Of a stretch of 64,000 bases of DNA, positions 1-11,229 are shown piece by piece. The stretch lies in contig JAQFVV010006629.1 in assembly GCA_028023455.1 (NCBI GenBank), forward strand, positions 186,001 through 250,000. Direction: 5' to 3'. Made by a program: the position numbers and the translations under genes. The notes beneath the pieces were generated by a model. It was given only the letters and a program-made list of their open reading frames with translations, ran no database searches and had not been told where the DNA came from. Each line of letters begins with the position of its first letter. Position 1 is the stretch's first letter. This stretch comes from Epiperipatus broadwayi (Eukaryota; Onychophora; Udeonychophora; Euonychophora; Peripatidae).

Positions 1-131
1 TTTTAATGTTCTCAATTCTAATCCAAATGTAGGCATTTTTGTCTCCATTGCTTGCCAGTAGCTGTATTTAGTATATTCATTTTAAATCCAATTATGGGAA
101 AATTCTCCCCTTAGATAGAAGTATTAATATA

Positions 132-500
132 GGCAGTCCCTAGTTTCGTACTTGTTTTCTGAAACGTGTATGAAAGTTGAAATATACGAAAGTAGAGTAA
201 TGTAAAAAAAACATAATAAAAATGTTATTAAAATATTTATTTTTTGTTGATTAGTATCTTGTGCTTTCTTTACAAATTTGTCAAGAGATAATTGAATTGT
301 AATCTTCTTTTCTTGATAAAGAGTTCTGTAACATGCTGTGTCTTTTTCTATTACTCTTAATACATGAGATATAAGTTCTCCATTAGGATTACATTCTTCC
401 ATGATTGTTGATCGGCTTAAATTATACTAATAACTGATTGAAGCAAAAGACTCAGCACTTGGCTTGATCATATGAAGCTTATGAGACCTTGATTTCAACA
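132..500 (-). mobile_element. pogo/Tigger-like DNA transposon, 3' terminal remnant
   Basis: A terminal motif CAGTCCCTAGTTTCGTAC starts near 134. It is followed by text of the form 'gaaacgtgtatgaaagttgaa', the style of pogo/Tigger ends that describe themselves as cgtgtatga repeats. On the minus strand a 92-codon open frame (402 to 124) begins MEECNPNGELISH and contains a lysine-rich 'LSLDKFVKKAQ' stretch, like the C-terminal tail of DDE-type pogo transposases. The catalytic core is not visible upstream. I read it as the 3' end of a decayed element in minus orientation; the other terminus is not recognised. Family assignment is inference. Confidence 0.4.
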
Positions 501-600
501 GTGTTGTTTTTCATTTTTATTCATGTTTGTGAATTAATACGGGCAATTTTTTTTCACTAAAACAATTTTAAAATGTAACACTTTTCTTAAAACACTATTA

Positions 601-754
601 TTTATAAATATCTGCACTTGAATGCTATCCTAAGAAAAGCTATTAACATATGAGTATTTATTGAAGCTTAGTACTTTTGAGGGTGAAGTATGTCCTCATA
701 CACATTTGTTAATAGCTTTTTTTAGGGTAGTGTTTAAGCACAGATATTTATAAA
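601..754. repeat. Fold-back (hairpin) element
   Basis: Two arms of about 47 bases are inverted copies of each other. The left arm starts 'ttataaatatctgcacttg' and ends 'aaagctattaac'. The right arm starts 'gttaatagctttttttagg' and ends 'cacagatatttataa'. They are separated by about 60 bases and about 85% matched. There is no coding potential. This is consistent with a small non-autonomous fold-back/MITE. Confidence 0.6.
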
Positions 755-759
755 TCAAA

Positions 760-2370
760 ACAGAAATGCACTTAAAGTGATAGCACACATCCTAACAAAC
801 TGACAAGACACAACTTATCAACATGTGCTAACTCAAGATGTTCCTGCTCAAGATGCCGAAAATGGACATGATTAATATCAGAAGTGGGGAGGAACTAGTG
901 ACTAATAGACAAGGGGAGATCATTAAATTAAAATAAGTGTTTTGCCATATATATCGATAAAAATCGGAAGCATGAATTGTGTACAAAATACAGAATTGTA
1001 CAAAAGTAGAGTTCAGCATTTGATTTTTTTAGTTTATTACAATATTATTAACAAGAGCAGTTCTTTCTCTACTCTAGTCCACTAACTATAAGTTTAAGTA
1101 ATCAGAGAATACCAGACAGCAATACAATATATATCCCTTTCCTAAATCCATTTCTAGCTGCTGCCTTTATCAACGAGAACTTGAGATTTAAAGCTGGAAC
1201 CAATGCAGTTTTACATTTGGAAATCATCTTTAACTTTTATAACTGGTGTTAGGTAACTACACAAGAAGATTGTCTTAAATTGAAAATCTTATTTTTTTTT
1301 TGTTTAAATTTCTGATTATTAGTTTCATAGTAAAAAGGGAGTTACTCATTTTAAATCCTGCTTATACCTAATATCAATCTATTTATTTAAACATACATGC
1401 AAATATGTTAATATGAAGCAGAATTTTTTTATATTTTAAAACTTTCTAAATTTTTAAGTTTTAAATATAAAGTTAATGAACATGAAATTCTTGTAAATGT
1501 TTTGAGATTATTTTTATGTGTTTTATTTATATTGTTTCTATAGAATTTGTGAATAAATTCCCACTGCAAGTCTGTGTTAAACTTTTTTTTAATGCACTGT
1601 TTTTTTTTTATATTTTGTCCAATCATATAATTCCCTTGAAAATCATATAAATGTTACAAAAGTCATTACTATTATGGACAATTATAGTTGATTGATTATG
1701 ATTGCTTAATAATCTTTCAGCAGCCTTTTTTTTAATACAATGTGTGAAGCTGTTATATATAATTTTTGTTTTATTTACAAATGAAATGAAATTATTTCAT
1801 TATTATATATATATTTACAGTTTACTAAAACAATTTAAAACTCAAATGTAATCTTAAAATCTAAATTATTGACTCTGCAAATAAGTAAAAAAAGGTAATA
1901 AAGAGAAGGCAATAAATCAAAGGACAGCCTTCTGTTACTGAAACAAACTAAAAAAGGGAATAGTAAGGGTTTTTGATTTGATATTTTATAAATATTTATT
2001 TCAATAATTTCTGCTTGAAAGCTATTGTATTGAAATAAAACTATAATATAAACATTACATAATTAAAAAGAAAAATGATTTAGCAAAAAAAAAAAAACAT
2101 TAAATAAACATGTGAAGAAATTAGAGTGTAAATTCATTTATGATTTAATAAAAGACACTGTTTGACATACACACTAGTGATGTTGATCTTATTGGAAGAG
2201 ACTTTTCTGTTTACTCTTCACTTTTTTTTTTAAATCAAAAGTAGGTTATTTATAAAACACAATTGGAAATAAAATCTAAATTTTTAATAAATCATTAAAA
2301 TAACTTTTAGCATCATTTTTGTTTCATTTTTTTGCTGTTAACAATGGCAATGGTAAAAACAAAAACAGCA
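760..2370. other. No recognisable feature
   Basis: AT-rich sequence with homopolymer A and T runs. The short open frames on the minus strand (828-1019, 1429-1626) have low-complexity composition and no recognisable domain. I see no gene or repeat structure here. Confidence 0.5.
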
Positions 2371-2377
2371 CCGTTCA

Positions 2378-2408
2378 TTGTAATTGTGAGATTGTGGTCT
2401 AATCTACA
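2378..2408 (+). repeat. 31-bp direct repeat, copy 1 (copy 2 at about 2832-2862)
   Basis: The string beginning 'tgtaattgtgagattgtgg' and ending 'ctaatctacag' occurs here and again about 453 bases downstream with no mismatch over about 31 bases. The second copy lies inside the terminal-inverted-repeat element at 2781-3057, so this copy may be a fragment of that element's interior. A shorter third echo (gagattgtggtct) follows at about 2868. Confidence 0.6.
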
Positions 2409-2780
2409 GAAAGTTGAATACAATTAGTATCATTATTTGTTTTCACTATTATATTGTCACTGCTAAACTGTCTTGAAATTTATATATATTTGTTAAAATT
2501 AAAAGTTACCTGATAATAAAGTAATGTTTTGAAATGTGTGAAATATTTTAGCTAGTTTCAATAGGTAATTGCTTCTGTATTTTTGCTATCCCTATATGCA
2601 GGAATACTGTATGGATAAGAGGAGCCTTTGCACAAGTTAAATGTCAGTACTTCCAATCCTATGAAGTAATATTGGTAAACTAAAACAAAACCTGAATTCT
2701 ATAAAATTTGTTTAAGTAAAGATACAGAAACAGTATGTTAATTAGTCACTCATTAGGCTAGAGATTATCCAATAATGAAT

Positions 2781-3057
2781 AATATTTCTGTAGTGTAATT
2801 TTTCATTACGCCACTTTCTCACATGATTCAATGTAATTGTGAGATTGTGGTCTAATCTACAGGTAAGAGATTGTGGTCTGTGCTAACTGATGAGTGATGG
2901 TTCAAAATAAAATATGCATTTTGATGATCATAAATTTTTTCACATCTTTGATCATATGTTTATGATTATATCCGTCCGCAAGGTGTTAAAAGTGGATAGA
3001 AAACATTCCCTACCAGATATGAGAGTGGTGTAATGAAAATTACATCACAGAAATATT
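2781..3057. mobile_element. MITE with about 37-bp terminal inverted repeats
   Basis: The left end reads 'aatatttctgtagtgtaatt' and the right end, reverse-complemented, reads 'aatatttctgtgatgtaatt'. Similarity continues through 'tcattac(g/a)ccac' to about 37 bases. The 277-bp interior holds no coding frame. An AAT-rich flank is present on both sides, but a clean target duplication cannot be fixed because the flanks are simple sequence. Superfamily unassigned. Confidence 0.6.
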
Positions 3058-3059
3058 AA

Positions 3060-3990
3060 TAGTATGTTAATTAAGTTTGTTACAAATAATTATTGTTTGT
3101 TACTTTTAGTTTAAATCAGAATCTCTGATGCATAACTTGTTTGTGTGTTTTAATAATAAAATTAGCTTCTCAAATATTAATTTATTAATAGAATATTTAC
3201 TCTACTTCATGATTTAATTTTTTATGTTTGTTATTTCAATATAATAAGTTAGTCATATTATGCATATATATATATATTATTTACATGCTATATAGTCCTA
3301 TATTTAGGGATTTGCACTACATCTACTTTAAGGAAGAAAAAAATTTCATACTTACATTGTTAATTCAACAAAATTTTAAGAGCCAGTATCACCTTAGATT
3401 TTCTCCTGTTTAATAATAGATTATGATAATAACTATAAAAAAAAGTTAAACAATTGGTTTGTTCCATTAGAATAGAAAGGAATTTTTTAGGCACTGTGCG
3501 CAGAACAATCATTTAGAAGAAAGTTACAAATGATGTTGTATTATTGCAATCAACACAGGGCATTAAATGATAATATCATTTTAATAAAAAAATTGTTAAG
3601 AATTAAATATCTTGGCATGCAATAATATCTTTTAAAAATTATGTTTTTATTATTTTTATTTTCCTTGGATTTGGACTGTCATGCATATTATAGATCAATT
3701 CTGAATTTTTAGCTAGATAATAAACCCCACAACAGTCAAAATGCAAGGAAAAGCAAATTAGTAAAGTATATAAAAAAATAATATTGATATCAAAAAGACA
3801 AAAATGATAATATCCATATTAAAATTTTTTTGTTTATTGAGACAGCATAGAAATCGCATATTTCAGAATATGACTCTTTATAGTACTGCAGATCTTGTAA
3901 ACACTATACCAGTACTTATAAAGTATGATTGATAAATGTAATTATTTGCAATATGATTGTTGTCCAACATACTGCGGAATTACTGCAATT
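3060..3990. other. No recognisable feature
   Basis: AT-rich DNA with a short (TA)n run near 3263-3278. The small open frames at 3228-3413 (+) and 3916-4104 (-) have no recognisable content; the latter runs into the inverted repeat beginning near 3994. Confidence 0.5.
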
Positions 3991-3993
3991 ATT

Positions 3994-4440
3994 TTGTGAA
4001 AAACAGGCAAAACTCACTATATGTATTGCCACACACAGCAAGCTAGAGTAATCAATGGATGCCAGAAGGCTTGTGCATAAAATCCCTATATAGTGCCTAC
4101 TCATCCAATATCCCTAGACTAGTTTCTGGCTTGTGGCCATTGTCAGTAAGGAGTCGTGGATCTGAGAGCACTGCACCTAGACTTTAGGATCTAATGCAAC
4201 CCTACAGCAGCCACCTTTTATCTCCACTTAACTACAAATCTGAGTCTTAAATTGAAAACACCTTAATGTCTTTAATCCAAGCCCGTCAGCTTATATAGTC
4301 ATATGGGTTTGAACTCAGTTCAGCACCCATACATTTTGGTGTCTTTGGTTCTTTAATAACCATAGCCACCACTATCTTATTAGGCAGGATTGGTTTTAAG
4401 CCAATAAACATCACATGACCACCACTTTTTATGCTTGTGT
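3994..4440 (-). repeat. Hammerhead-bearing repeat family (HHR repeat), left inverted arm
   Basis: About 440 bases that reappear, reverse-complemented, at about 4487-4935. The arms differ by scattered substitutions and small indels only. In minus-strand orientation the unit runs: a 'catgtgatgtttattggctt' head; a 'taggcaggattgg' block (as written on the plus strand); a middle part with 'cttggatt(g/a)aagac'; 'gtggagataaaaggtggctg'; 'gcattagatcc'; the hammerhead-like motif (plus-strand 4103-4162); and an 'aaaatccctata' to 'aaaacaggcaaaactcacta' tail. It has no credible coding frame; the 68-codon frame at 4435-4641 crosses the arms and is incidental. Related copies lie at about 19, 28 and 34 kb. 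Confidence 0.85.
4103..4162 (-). ncRNA. Type I hammerhead-ribozyme-like motif, left-arm copy
   Basis: On the minus strand, in order: ATCCA, a short internal loop, TCCTTA (stem I 5' side), CTGACAA (core, G8 replaced by A), TGGC-CACAA-GCCA (4-bp stem II with loop), GAAA, the self-complementary ACTAGT (stem III), C at the cleavage position (4117), then TAGGGA (stem I 3' side) and TATTGGAT. TCCTTA pairs fully with TAGGGA, although this copy differs from the right-arm copy at both members of one pair. The G8 change should prevent activity, but stem II is best preserved here. Confidence 0.6.
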
Positions 4441-4486
4441 ATAGCTGTTATAAAACAGGCAAAACTCACTATATGTATTTCCACAC

Positions 4487-4985
4487 ACACAAGCATAAGA
4501 AGTGATGGTCATGTGATGTTTATTGGCTTAAAGCCAATCCTGCCTAATAGGATAGTGGTGGCTATGGTTATTAAAGAACCAAATACACCAAAATGTATAG
4601 GTGCTGAACTGAGTTCAAACTCATATAACTATATAAGCTGATGGGCTTGGATTGAAGACATTAAGGTGTTTTCAATTTAAGGCTCATAGTTTTGTAGTTA
4701 AGTGGAGATAAAAGGTGGCTGCTGGAGGGTTACATTAGATCCTAAGTTCTAGGTGCAGTGCTCTCAGATCCAAGGCTCCTCACTGACGAGGGCCACAAGC
4801 CAGAAACTAGTCTGGGGATATTGGATGAGTAGGCACTAGATAGGGATTTTATGCACAAGCCTTCTGGCATTCATTGATTACTCTAGCTTTCTGTGTGTGG
4901 CAATATGTATAGTGAGTTTTGCCTGTTTTATATAAGCTATACACAAGCATAAGAAGTGTTGGTCATGTGATATTTATTGGCTTAA
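4487..4985 (+). repeat. HHR repeat family, right inverted arm (one unit plus start of a second)
   Basis: Plus-orientation copy of the same unit. The head 'cacaagcataagaagtg' with 'tggtcatgtgat' occurs at about 4487 and again at about 4942, so about one full unit of 454 bases plus the start of another is present. The spacer between the arms is only about 50 bases (4437-4486), so a transcript through both arms would fold into a very long hairpin. A 68-bp central stretch (with 'gccaatcctgcctaa' and 'ggtggctatggttatt') is present here but shortened in the 33.7-34.4 kb copies, which explains their shorter period. Confidence 0.85.
4768..4826 (+). ncRNA. Type I hammerhead-ribozyme-like motif, right-arm copy (intact core)
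   Basis: Seen directly: ATCCAA (4768-4773), GGC, TCCTCA (4777-4782), CTGACGA core (4783-4789), a weak stem II GGC/GCC with loop CACAA (4791-4801), GAAA (4803-4806), self-complementary ACTAGT (4806-4811), C17 (4812), TGGGGA (4813-4818), TA, TTGGAT (4821-4826). Stem I has two paired segments, TCCTCA:TGGGGA and ATCCAA:TTGGAT, around a GGC/TA internal loop. This is the layout of a type I hammerhead with a minimal stem III, the form described in Penelope-like elements and proposed to act as dimers. Predicted cut after 4812. The position 10.1/11.1 pair is G-A, so stem II is marginal. Confidence 0.6.
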
Positions 4986-4999
4986 AATTATTTTGTGAG

Positions 5000-5970
5000 G
5001 CAATATTTTTTAAATAAATTTATTTTTTAAAAAATTATTAATAGTAATGTATCATTTTTTATATAAATTAGGATATTTAAATGAAAATGATTTGGAAATA
5101 TAAACATTTTTATTTACATATAAATTTTGTTAATTATCATGATGGCATTGTGTTGTGTCTGTTTGATTTAGCAGAATGGTAAAAATGTATATTTTAATAC
5201 ATTTCAAGTAGTTGTTATAAGACTAAATAAAAAAGTAATCCCCTCATATTTAAATAAAAAAATATTTACAATCAGAACTTGTTTCTAACAATGGAGTGAT
5301 TTGAAAATCTAAACATTTTCATTTGCATATTAATTTTATTAATTATTGTGGCAACATGATCCTCCCATTGATGAAGCTCCCTTATGCATTACTTGTGGCA
5401 GTCCTGTCTATACTTCAATACAAAAGAAAGTGGAAGAAAACTCAATTGGAAGTTTATATCCATAAACATAATTTTATTTAATTATATTTTCTATATTCTA
5501 CTGAAATTTATAAAATATTAATTTAAACTCTAGTTTCAAATTACATTTATCATTTTGCCTATTTATTGCTATATTTTGTCATTCAGTTTTTATGCTTTGC
5601 AAGTTAATAATTCTTTAATATTTATTTTCATTCATACATTCTTTTATCATATGCTTACATAAAATTTAATATTAGACATATGCATTGGTTATGAGCTATT
5701 TAATTACAAATTATTATTTTAGTTCATTCTCCATATCTTATTTAGAAGATAGATATTTGGTATTATTTGTCAAAACAAAATCTAATTAAAAATGTAAAAG
5801 TATAAAGAAATACATTTAGAAAACCTATTGTGAATTGGCAGAATTATATAAACCTGTATAATTCAGTTGCTTTCTAATAAATAGAAATCAAGACCAACAA
5901 ATAGTATAAAAAGATAGGAATGAATAGAATAGAAGAAAGGGAAATAATGATGACAAATTTAATCTCCTAT
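5000..5970. other. No recognisable feature
   Basis: AT-rich sequence with no coherent coding frame or repeat that I can identify. It ends at the 11-bp target-site duplication (5971-5981) of the RTE element. Confidence 0.5.
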
Positions 5971-5981
5971 AATTATTTATT

Positions 5982-8900
5982 GGCTGCAGAAAGGAGTTTG
6001 CTATTAACTGAAAGGGAGACCCTTTGATTCCTCTTGGAGGCCTTAAAGGAACCGAGCAGGGCAAATTCCTAATGTCCACTCCATACGTTCTTGTCGTTGC
6101 AGCTGTTATTACTATATGTTTATTCACATAGTATACGAACATGGATGGGCTGCTCACCAACACGCATTAGCCAGCATGGTGAGTTTATTGGCTTTTTACC
6201 TCTGAGTTTAAGATCAAGAAACACCATGGTCTTTCTTCTCAGTGCCTGATAAGGCAGAATGAATGTTTGTGTAAATGATAAAGATTTTTCCCAATTATAC
6301 AATTATGACAGACAAAAATAAAGCATGGCCCTTAATCCCAGGAGGCTGTAAAGTCACCAACCAAGGCAGCGGTTGGTGGCCGAAGGCGGAGGGTGCTAAG
6401 AATATCCTGGAGGCGGACCCAGGCTGCCATTTGATGATGACTTTTTATTTAGGTACTTACAACTGCAGATCACTTTCAAGTGAAGGAAGATTGCAAGAAT
6501 TAGAAGAAGAACTCTCTTATATTAAATGGGATATTATTGGACTTTGTGAAGTTAGAAGAAAAGGTGAAGAGACAATTGATTTAAAAAGTGGACATATGCT
6601 CTATTATAAAGGCACAAATATTGGAAATACAAGTGGAGTAGGATTCATTATAAATAAAAAGTGGAAGAACAATATTGTGGAGATTGATGGTGTATCAGAC
6701 AGAGTGGCAAGATTAGTTATACAACTTAATAGCAGATATCAAATGCAGATAATTCAGGTTTATGCTCCAACAAGTTCTCACAGTGATGAAGTAGTAGAAG
6801 ATTTTTATATGGATGTACAAAAGGCTTTTGATCAGAGTAAACAACATTTTAAAATTGTTATGGGAGATTTTAATGCTAGAATTGGTAAACAAATGAAAGA
6901 TGAAAGTGTTGTAGGTAATTTTGGTTATGGTAATAGAAATGAGAGAGGACATAGACTTGTGGAGTTTGCAGAGAAGGAAAAACTTTATATTATGAATTCT
7001 TTTTTTGAGAAAAATGTTAGAAGGAAATGGACATGGAAGCATCCAAATGAAGGTACAGCAGAATTGGATTATATTTTGACTAACAGGAAATACATATTTC
7101 AAGATTGTAATGTTCTTAATAAATTTAACACAGGAAGTGATCATCGATTAGTAAGGGGTAAGATACATGTTAATGTAAAACTAGAGAGACAAAAATTATT
7201 AAGAAAAACTATATTTACAGTTGATATTCCTAATCTTCAGAAACATTCTAATGAATTTAAATTAGAACTTACAAATCGGTTTCAAGTATTAGTAGATTTT
7301 GAACATGATTCAGATTTGAATGAAATTAATATGAAAATAACTGATACACTTTTAAAAACTGCAACAAAGATAGCTGGTAGAAAAAAGCAGCAATTGACTA
7401 ATAAAATTTCTACTGAGACTAGAGAACTTATGAAGAAAAGAAGGAATATGAAGATATGCAAGAATGATGCATTAAAAAGAATTGAATATCTCAAATTTTG
7501 TAAAATGGTGCGGAAAAGAGTTGAAAATGATATAAGAAAGTATAACTGTGAACTAGCAAGAAAAGCTGTAGAAGAAAATAAAAGTCTTAAGAATGTAAAA
7601 CAACATTTTGGTATTGGTAGGAAATTTATATCTGCAATAAGGAAAAAAGATGGAATTATTACTAAAAAGAGGGATGACATTATGAAATTGGTAGAAGATT
7701 TTTATCAAGATTTATATAGTAATAAAGAACAAGTACCTCCTATATCTATTACATCTTCCGAATTGCCCAGAATTTTAAATGAAGAAGTGAGAAATGCAAT
7801 TAAATGTATGAAAAAAGGAAAGGCTCCAGGTAATGATGGAATTATAATTGATATATTAAAAGAAGCAGGTGAAGAAACAGAAAAAATATTAGCAAAGTTA
7901 TATACCAAATGTCTAAATGATAAAGATGTACCGGATGATTGGAAGAATGCAGTAATAATATTAATATTTAAAAAAGGTGATAAAGAAGATATTAGAAATT
8001 ACAGACCTATCAGCCTTTTATCAGTTTTATATAAAATTTTTACCAAGATAATTACAACTCGTCTACAGAGAACCTTGGATTTTCACCAACCAAGAGAACA
8101 AGCTGGATTTAAAAGTGGTTTTAGTACAGTAGATCATATTCAAGTATTGAGAGAAGTTATAGAAAGGACAAATGAATATGAGTTGTCATTATGTTTTGGA
8201 TTTGTAGATTATGAAAAGGCATTTGATTCTATAAACATTTCTTCAGTGATTAAAGCATTGGATCATCAAGGTATAGATCCAGGATATTGTCATATTTTAA
8301 AGAATATTTATAAAAATGCAACAGCAACAATTAGATTACATAATGATACTGGGAAAGTCAACATTGAGAAAGGTGTAAGACAAGGTGATTCCATATTTCC
8401 AAAACTTTTTACAGCAGCGCTGCAAGAAGTATTTTGTGGATTAAAATGGGAAACTAAAGGAGTGAAAGTAAATGGAGATTATTTAAGTCATTTAGATTTC
8501 GCAGATGATGTAGTTGTTTTTGCAAATAATGCTTCCGAGCTGCAGGAAATGTTGCAGGAGTTATCAGATGAAAGTAGGAAAGTAGGACTAAAGATAAATG
8601 TTAAAAAGACTAAAGTAATGTTTAATCGATTTGCTCAAAATATGAAAATAAAGATTGATTATGATGAATTAGAAGAAGTTAAGAGTTACAAATACCTTGG
8701 TCAGATTATTAATACAGATGGAAACATAATAGAGGAAATTGATCATAGAATTAAACTTGGTTGGAGTGCTTTTGGTAGAAATAACTTGATATTAAAAGGA
8801 AATATGCCTATGTGTTTGAAAAGAAAGGTTTTTAACAAATGTGTTTTACCAGTTCTTACTTATGGATCTGAGACTTGGACACTTAATAGAAGATCAATAC

Positions 8901-9279
8901 AGAGACTTCAGACCACTCAAAGAAGTATGGAGAGATGTATGTTGGGAGTAACAAGAAGAGATCGAAAACGCAATGTATGGGTAAGAGAACAAACAGGTGT
9001 TACTGACCTCATTGAAAAAATTAAAAGATTGAAGTGGAGTTGGGCTGGACATATTGCTAGAAGAGATGATAATAGATGGACAATTGAAATTTTAAACTGG
9101 ATTCCAAGAGATTGTAAAAGACCCAAAAGGAGACCACATGTAAGATGGATGGATGAATTTAGAAAGTGTGTAGGGGTGATGTGGAGAAGAGAAGCTAAAG
9201 ATCTGAGAAGATGGATTAAACTTGGAGAGACCTTCATCCTGCAGTGGATTGATAATGGTTGATAATGATGATGATGATG
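5982..9279 (+). mobile_element. Full-length RTE-clade non-LTR retrotransposon
   Basis: A 3298-bp element bounded by a perfect 11-bp direct repeat, aattatttatt, at 5971-5981 and 9280-9290, read as the target-site duplication. It has a ~293-base 5' leader, one long ORF (6275-9262) and almost no 3' UTR. The 3' end is a GAT/GATAAT microsatellite tail, as is typical for RTE elements, which end in short tandem repeats rather than poly(A). Inverted, decayed relatives in the window (12.65-14.89 and 45.7-48.76 kb) share the leader and/or ORF, and a 3' fragment is at 22.74-23.22 kb. Leader similarity with the 45.7-48.76 kb copy begins at the proposed 5' end, supporting that boundary. Confidence 0.93.
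6275..9262 (+). CDS. RTE endonuclease-reverse transcriptase (995 aa, intact)
   Basis: The single retrotransposition protein, expected to nick target DNA and reverse-transcribe the element's RNA at the nick. An N-terminal apurinic-like endonuclease starts with TYNCRSLSS (about residue 61), then CEVRR with the catalytic Glu (92), QVYAPTSS (161), MGDFNAR (196) and TGSDHR (287). A lysine-rich linker follows. The reverse transcriptase has KGKAPGNDG (about 513), [27 protein letters not shown] (about 641), KGVRQGDS (about 698) and the catalytic FADDVVVFA (about 742). The C-terminal part has [13 protein letters not shown] and a basic [10 protein letters not shown] segment. No stops or frameshifts; length is normal for RTE. 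ATG 6275 is the longest start; ATG 6308 (MTDKNKAW) is an equally plausible start about 11 codons downstream. Minus-strand frames inside it are shadows. Confidence 0.95.
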   Translation: MIKIFPNYTIMTDKNKAWPLIPGGCKVTNQGSGWWPKAEGAKNILEADPGCHLMMTFYLGTYNCRSLSSEGRLQELEEELSYIKWDIIGLCEVRRKGEETIDLKSGHMLYYKGTNIGNTSGVGFIINKKWKNNIVEIDGVSDRVARLVIQLNSRYQMQIIQVYAPTSSHSDEVVEDFYMDVQKAFDQSKQHFKIVMGDFNARIGKQMKDESVVGNFGYGNRNERGHRLVEFAEKEKLYIMNSFFEKNVRRKWTWKHPNEGTAELDYILTNRKYIFQDCNVLNKFNTGSDHRLVRGKIHVNVKLERQKLLRKTIFTVDIPNLQKHSNEFKLELTNRFQVLVDFEHDSDLNEINMKITDTLLKTATKIAGRKKQQLTNKISTETRELMKKRRNMKICKNDALKRIEYLKFCKMVRKRVENDIRKYNCELARKAVEENKSLKNVKQHFGIGRKFISAIRKKDGIITKKRDDIMKLVEDFYQDLYSNKEQVPPISITSSELPRILNEEVRNAIKCMKKGKAPGNDGIIIDILKEAGEETEKILAKLYTKCLNDKDVPDDWKNAVIILIFKKGDKEDIRNYRPISLLSVLYKIFTKIITTRLQRTLDFHQPREQAGFKSGFSTVDHIQVLREVIERTNEYELSLCFGFVDYEKAFDSINISSVIKALDHQGIDPGYCHILKNIYKNATATIRLHNDTGKVNIEKGVRQGDSIFPKLFTAALQEVFCGLKWETKGVKVNGDYLSHLDFADDVVVFANNASELQEMLQELSDESRKVGLKINVKKTKVMFNRFAQNMKIKIDYDELEEVKSYKYLGQIINTDGNIIEEIDHRIKLGWSAFGRNNLILKGNMPMCLKRKVFNKCVLPVLTYGSETWTLNRRSIQRLQTTQRSMERCMLGVTRRDRKRNVWVREQTGVTDLIEKIKRLKWSWAGHIARRDDNRWTIEILNWIPRDCKRPKRRPHVRWMDEFRKCVGVMWRREAKDLRRWIKLGETFILQWIDNG

Positions 9280-9689
9280 AATTATTTATTATCACAAAAC
9301 ATGGAAGGATTAAAGTATAAGACTAGAGGGTTGACCAGTGCTTATCAGTTTTTTTTATTATCTTAATATAACCCACTTATGTTGCTTAAGATTAGGGAAG
9401 AACAAAAAACTAAAGTTATGTTGACCAGCATTGCATCTTATTGCTTATTTTCTTTATTAGTTTTAGAAGGAACTTTATTTAAGGAAAAATATATCTACAG
9501 ATATTTCAGTTTAAAAGAAAACAAAAATTAATACAAAACTAATCGAAGATTACCACAATAAGTATTTTCAATAGCATTCAGTGAATTAAACGATTATTAA
9601 AAACATTTACAATGAATTACGATACAGAAAATATAACTGACTATAGGTTAGAGTACTAATGGACAAATGACTAAGTGTCTACGAAAATG

Positions 9690-10340
9690 TCTGATGGAGT
9701 GATTTTTTTTTTATCTTTGTTTTATTGTCTCTAATTTGTTTTTAAATGTATTAAAATTTTTTGCATTACTATTGTAAAGGTAAGTGTACCATAATGCAAA
9801 TAGTATAAATGTTGTATTTCTTATTTCTGCAAAGTAGACATTTGGAAAAGACTCTATAATTGAAATTATAATGGCATTCTTTTTCTGATAATTTTTTGTA
9901 ATATATGATCAAATGTATTGTAGGCTACTATACCCAAAGAATATATGCTTTTGGTTCTCTTCTGATCTGTGGCACAACTCACATATAGTGTCAGTGTTAA
10001 GTATGTTTCTCATATCTCATGAAATATAATGTTGGTAATGACCACATGTTCATTTTAAGTAGAAAATATAAAAAAATTGGGCTCAAGTGTCCAATACTTA
10101 AATCTATGTATTAGCTGCTTATTATTGATGCCTAGCATTGATAAGTCTAAGTTATAATTTGTGTTTTTGTGTAAACGTTCATATGTTTTCCAGTAGCATT
10201 ATTTATCTTGTGTGAATGTTATGTTAAAGTTAGATATTGATTTAACAGGTTCTATGATTGTATGCAGATATTTTGTGTATAGAAGAGGTTTGTCTGTAGG
10301 TGTTATTTTAAAAGTAACTTTTAGATGGAGATATATTCTT
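9690..10340 (-). pseudogene. LINE C-terminal fossil (zinc-knuckle region)
   Basis: Reading the minus strand around 9990-9920 gives RNILNTDTICELCHRSEEN followed by QKHIFFGYS, a CxxC...H...-type knuckle like the C-terminus of several non-LTR retrotransposons. Upstream of it (10320-10080) is coding-like text with YERLHKNTNYNLDL and NNKQLIHRFKYW. Downstream (about 9850-9720) is RNTTFILFALWYTYL and FKNKLETIKQ. Frameshifts and stops interrupt the reading. It is unrelated to the neighbouring RTE ORF and probably derives from a different LINE clade. The 5' portion is not recognised. Confidence 0.5.
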
Positions 10341-10344
10341 ATCA

Positions 10345-11225
10345 TGATGATAAAAGATTAATATTTTTTTGTATTGTAAATACATGAATAGAATATAGTC
10401 CTGATTCATTTAGGTTGCTGTGATATTGCATTTACTGAAGAAAATGTATTTATTCTTGAAAATAATTACTTACACTGGAATAGATTTTTTTATATACTGG
10501 AAGAAAACTAAATTACAATTGAAGAAAAATTATTTTGCCAGATAAGAGAAAATTGTTTTCATTATCAGATATAAGCAATTCAAATGAAATTTACCTAGGA
10601 TGCAAGAATGAGCAATTTCATTATTCAGCTATAAAAATCTGCCACTATTTTTTTTAGTTATTTAAATTAAATCATATAATTATTATTTATGTTTGATCAA
10701 TTTTATAAATATTTGGTTATTATTTGATATGCACTGTGGGTACATGCAATCAATCTGCATATATGCATAAATAAAAATCATTAAGAGTTTTTTAGCCCAT
10801 TGTTTCATTTAGTCATATGTAAATTAGAATTTCATACTTGTGTTCCACATCAAATAGATTAAAGGAGATGATATTTAAATTATTTAAAAATAAAATAGAA
10901 ATGCTTAAGTGAAGACATATAAAAGGGGAAAGGCTTAAAAATTTAAAAGAATTCTATTTTATCTTGCTATAGTTAATTAGGACTGTGCCATATATTAAAT
11001 TTGTAGTCATTTTCATTCAGCAATTAATTGTCTTTAAAACTTATATTTCTATATATAATTCAATATAAATAATTCATACAACATGTATACTAAGAAAGGC
11101 TTGCTTAATACTTTAAAATAAAAGTGTTGAATATATCAACATAGTATGCTGAGCATACTTTCGAATAAATACCTAGCAGGTTCTTGGTAGCAGCACTAAT
11201 ACTCTGATTCTTTTGTTGCTGCTCT
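10345..11225. other. No recognisable feature
   Basis: AT-rich sequence; I see no coding frame or repeat that I can support. Confidence 0.45.
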
Positions 11226-11229
11226 AATT

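Noticed and set aside
4435-4641. 68-codon frame across the hairpin centre
   Set aside because: Not conserved in the other repeat copies, which carry indels in the same place.
6713-7680. Long minus-strand frames (143 and 132 codons)
   Set aside because: They lie antisense inside the intact RTE ORF and have the composition expected of shadows.
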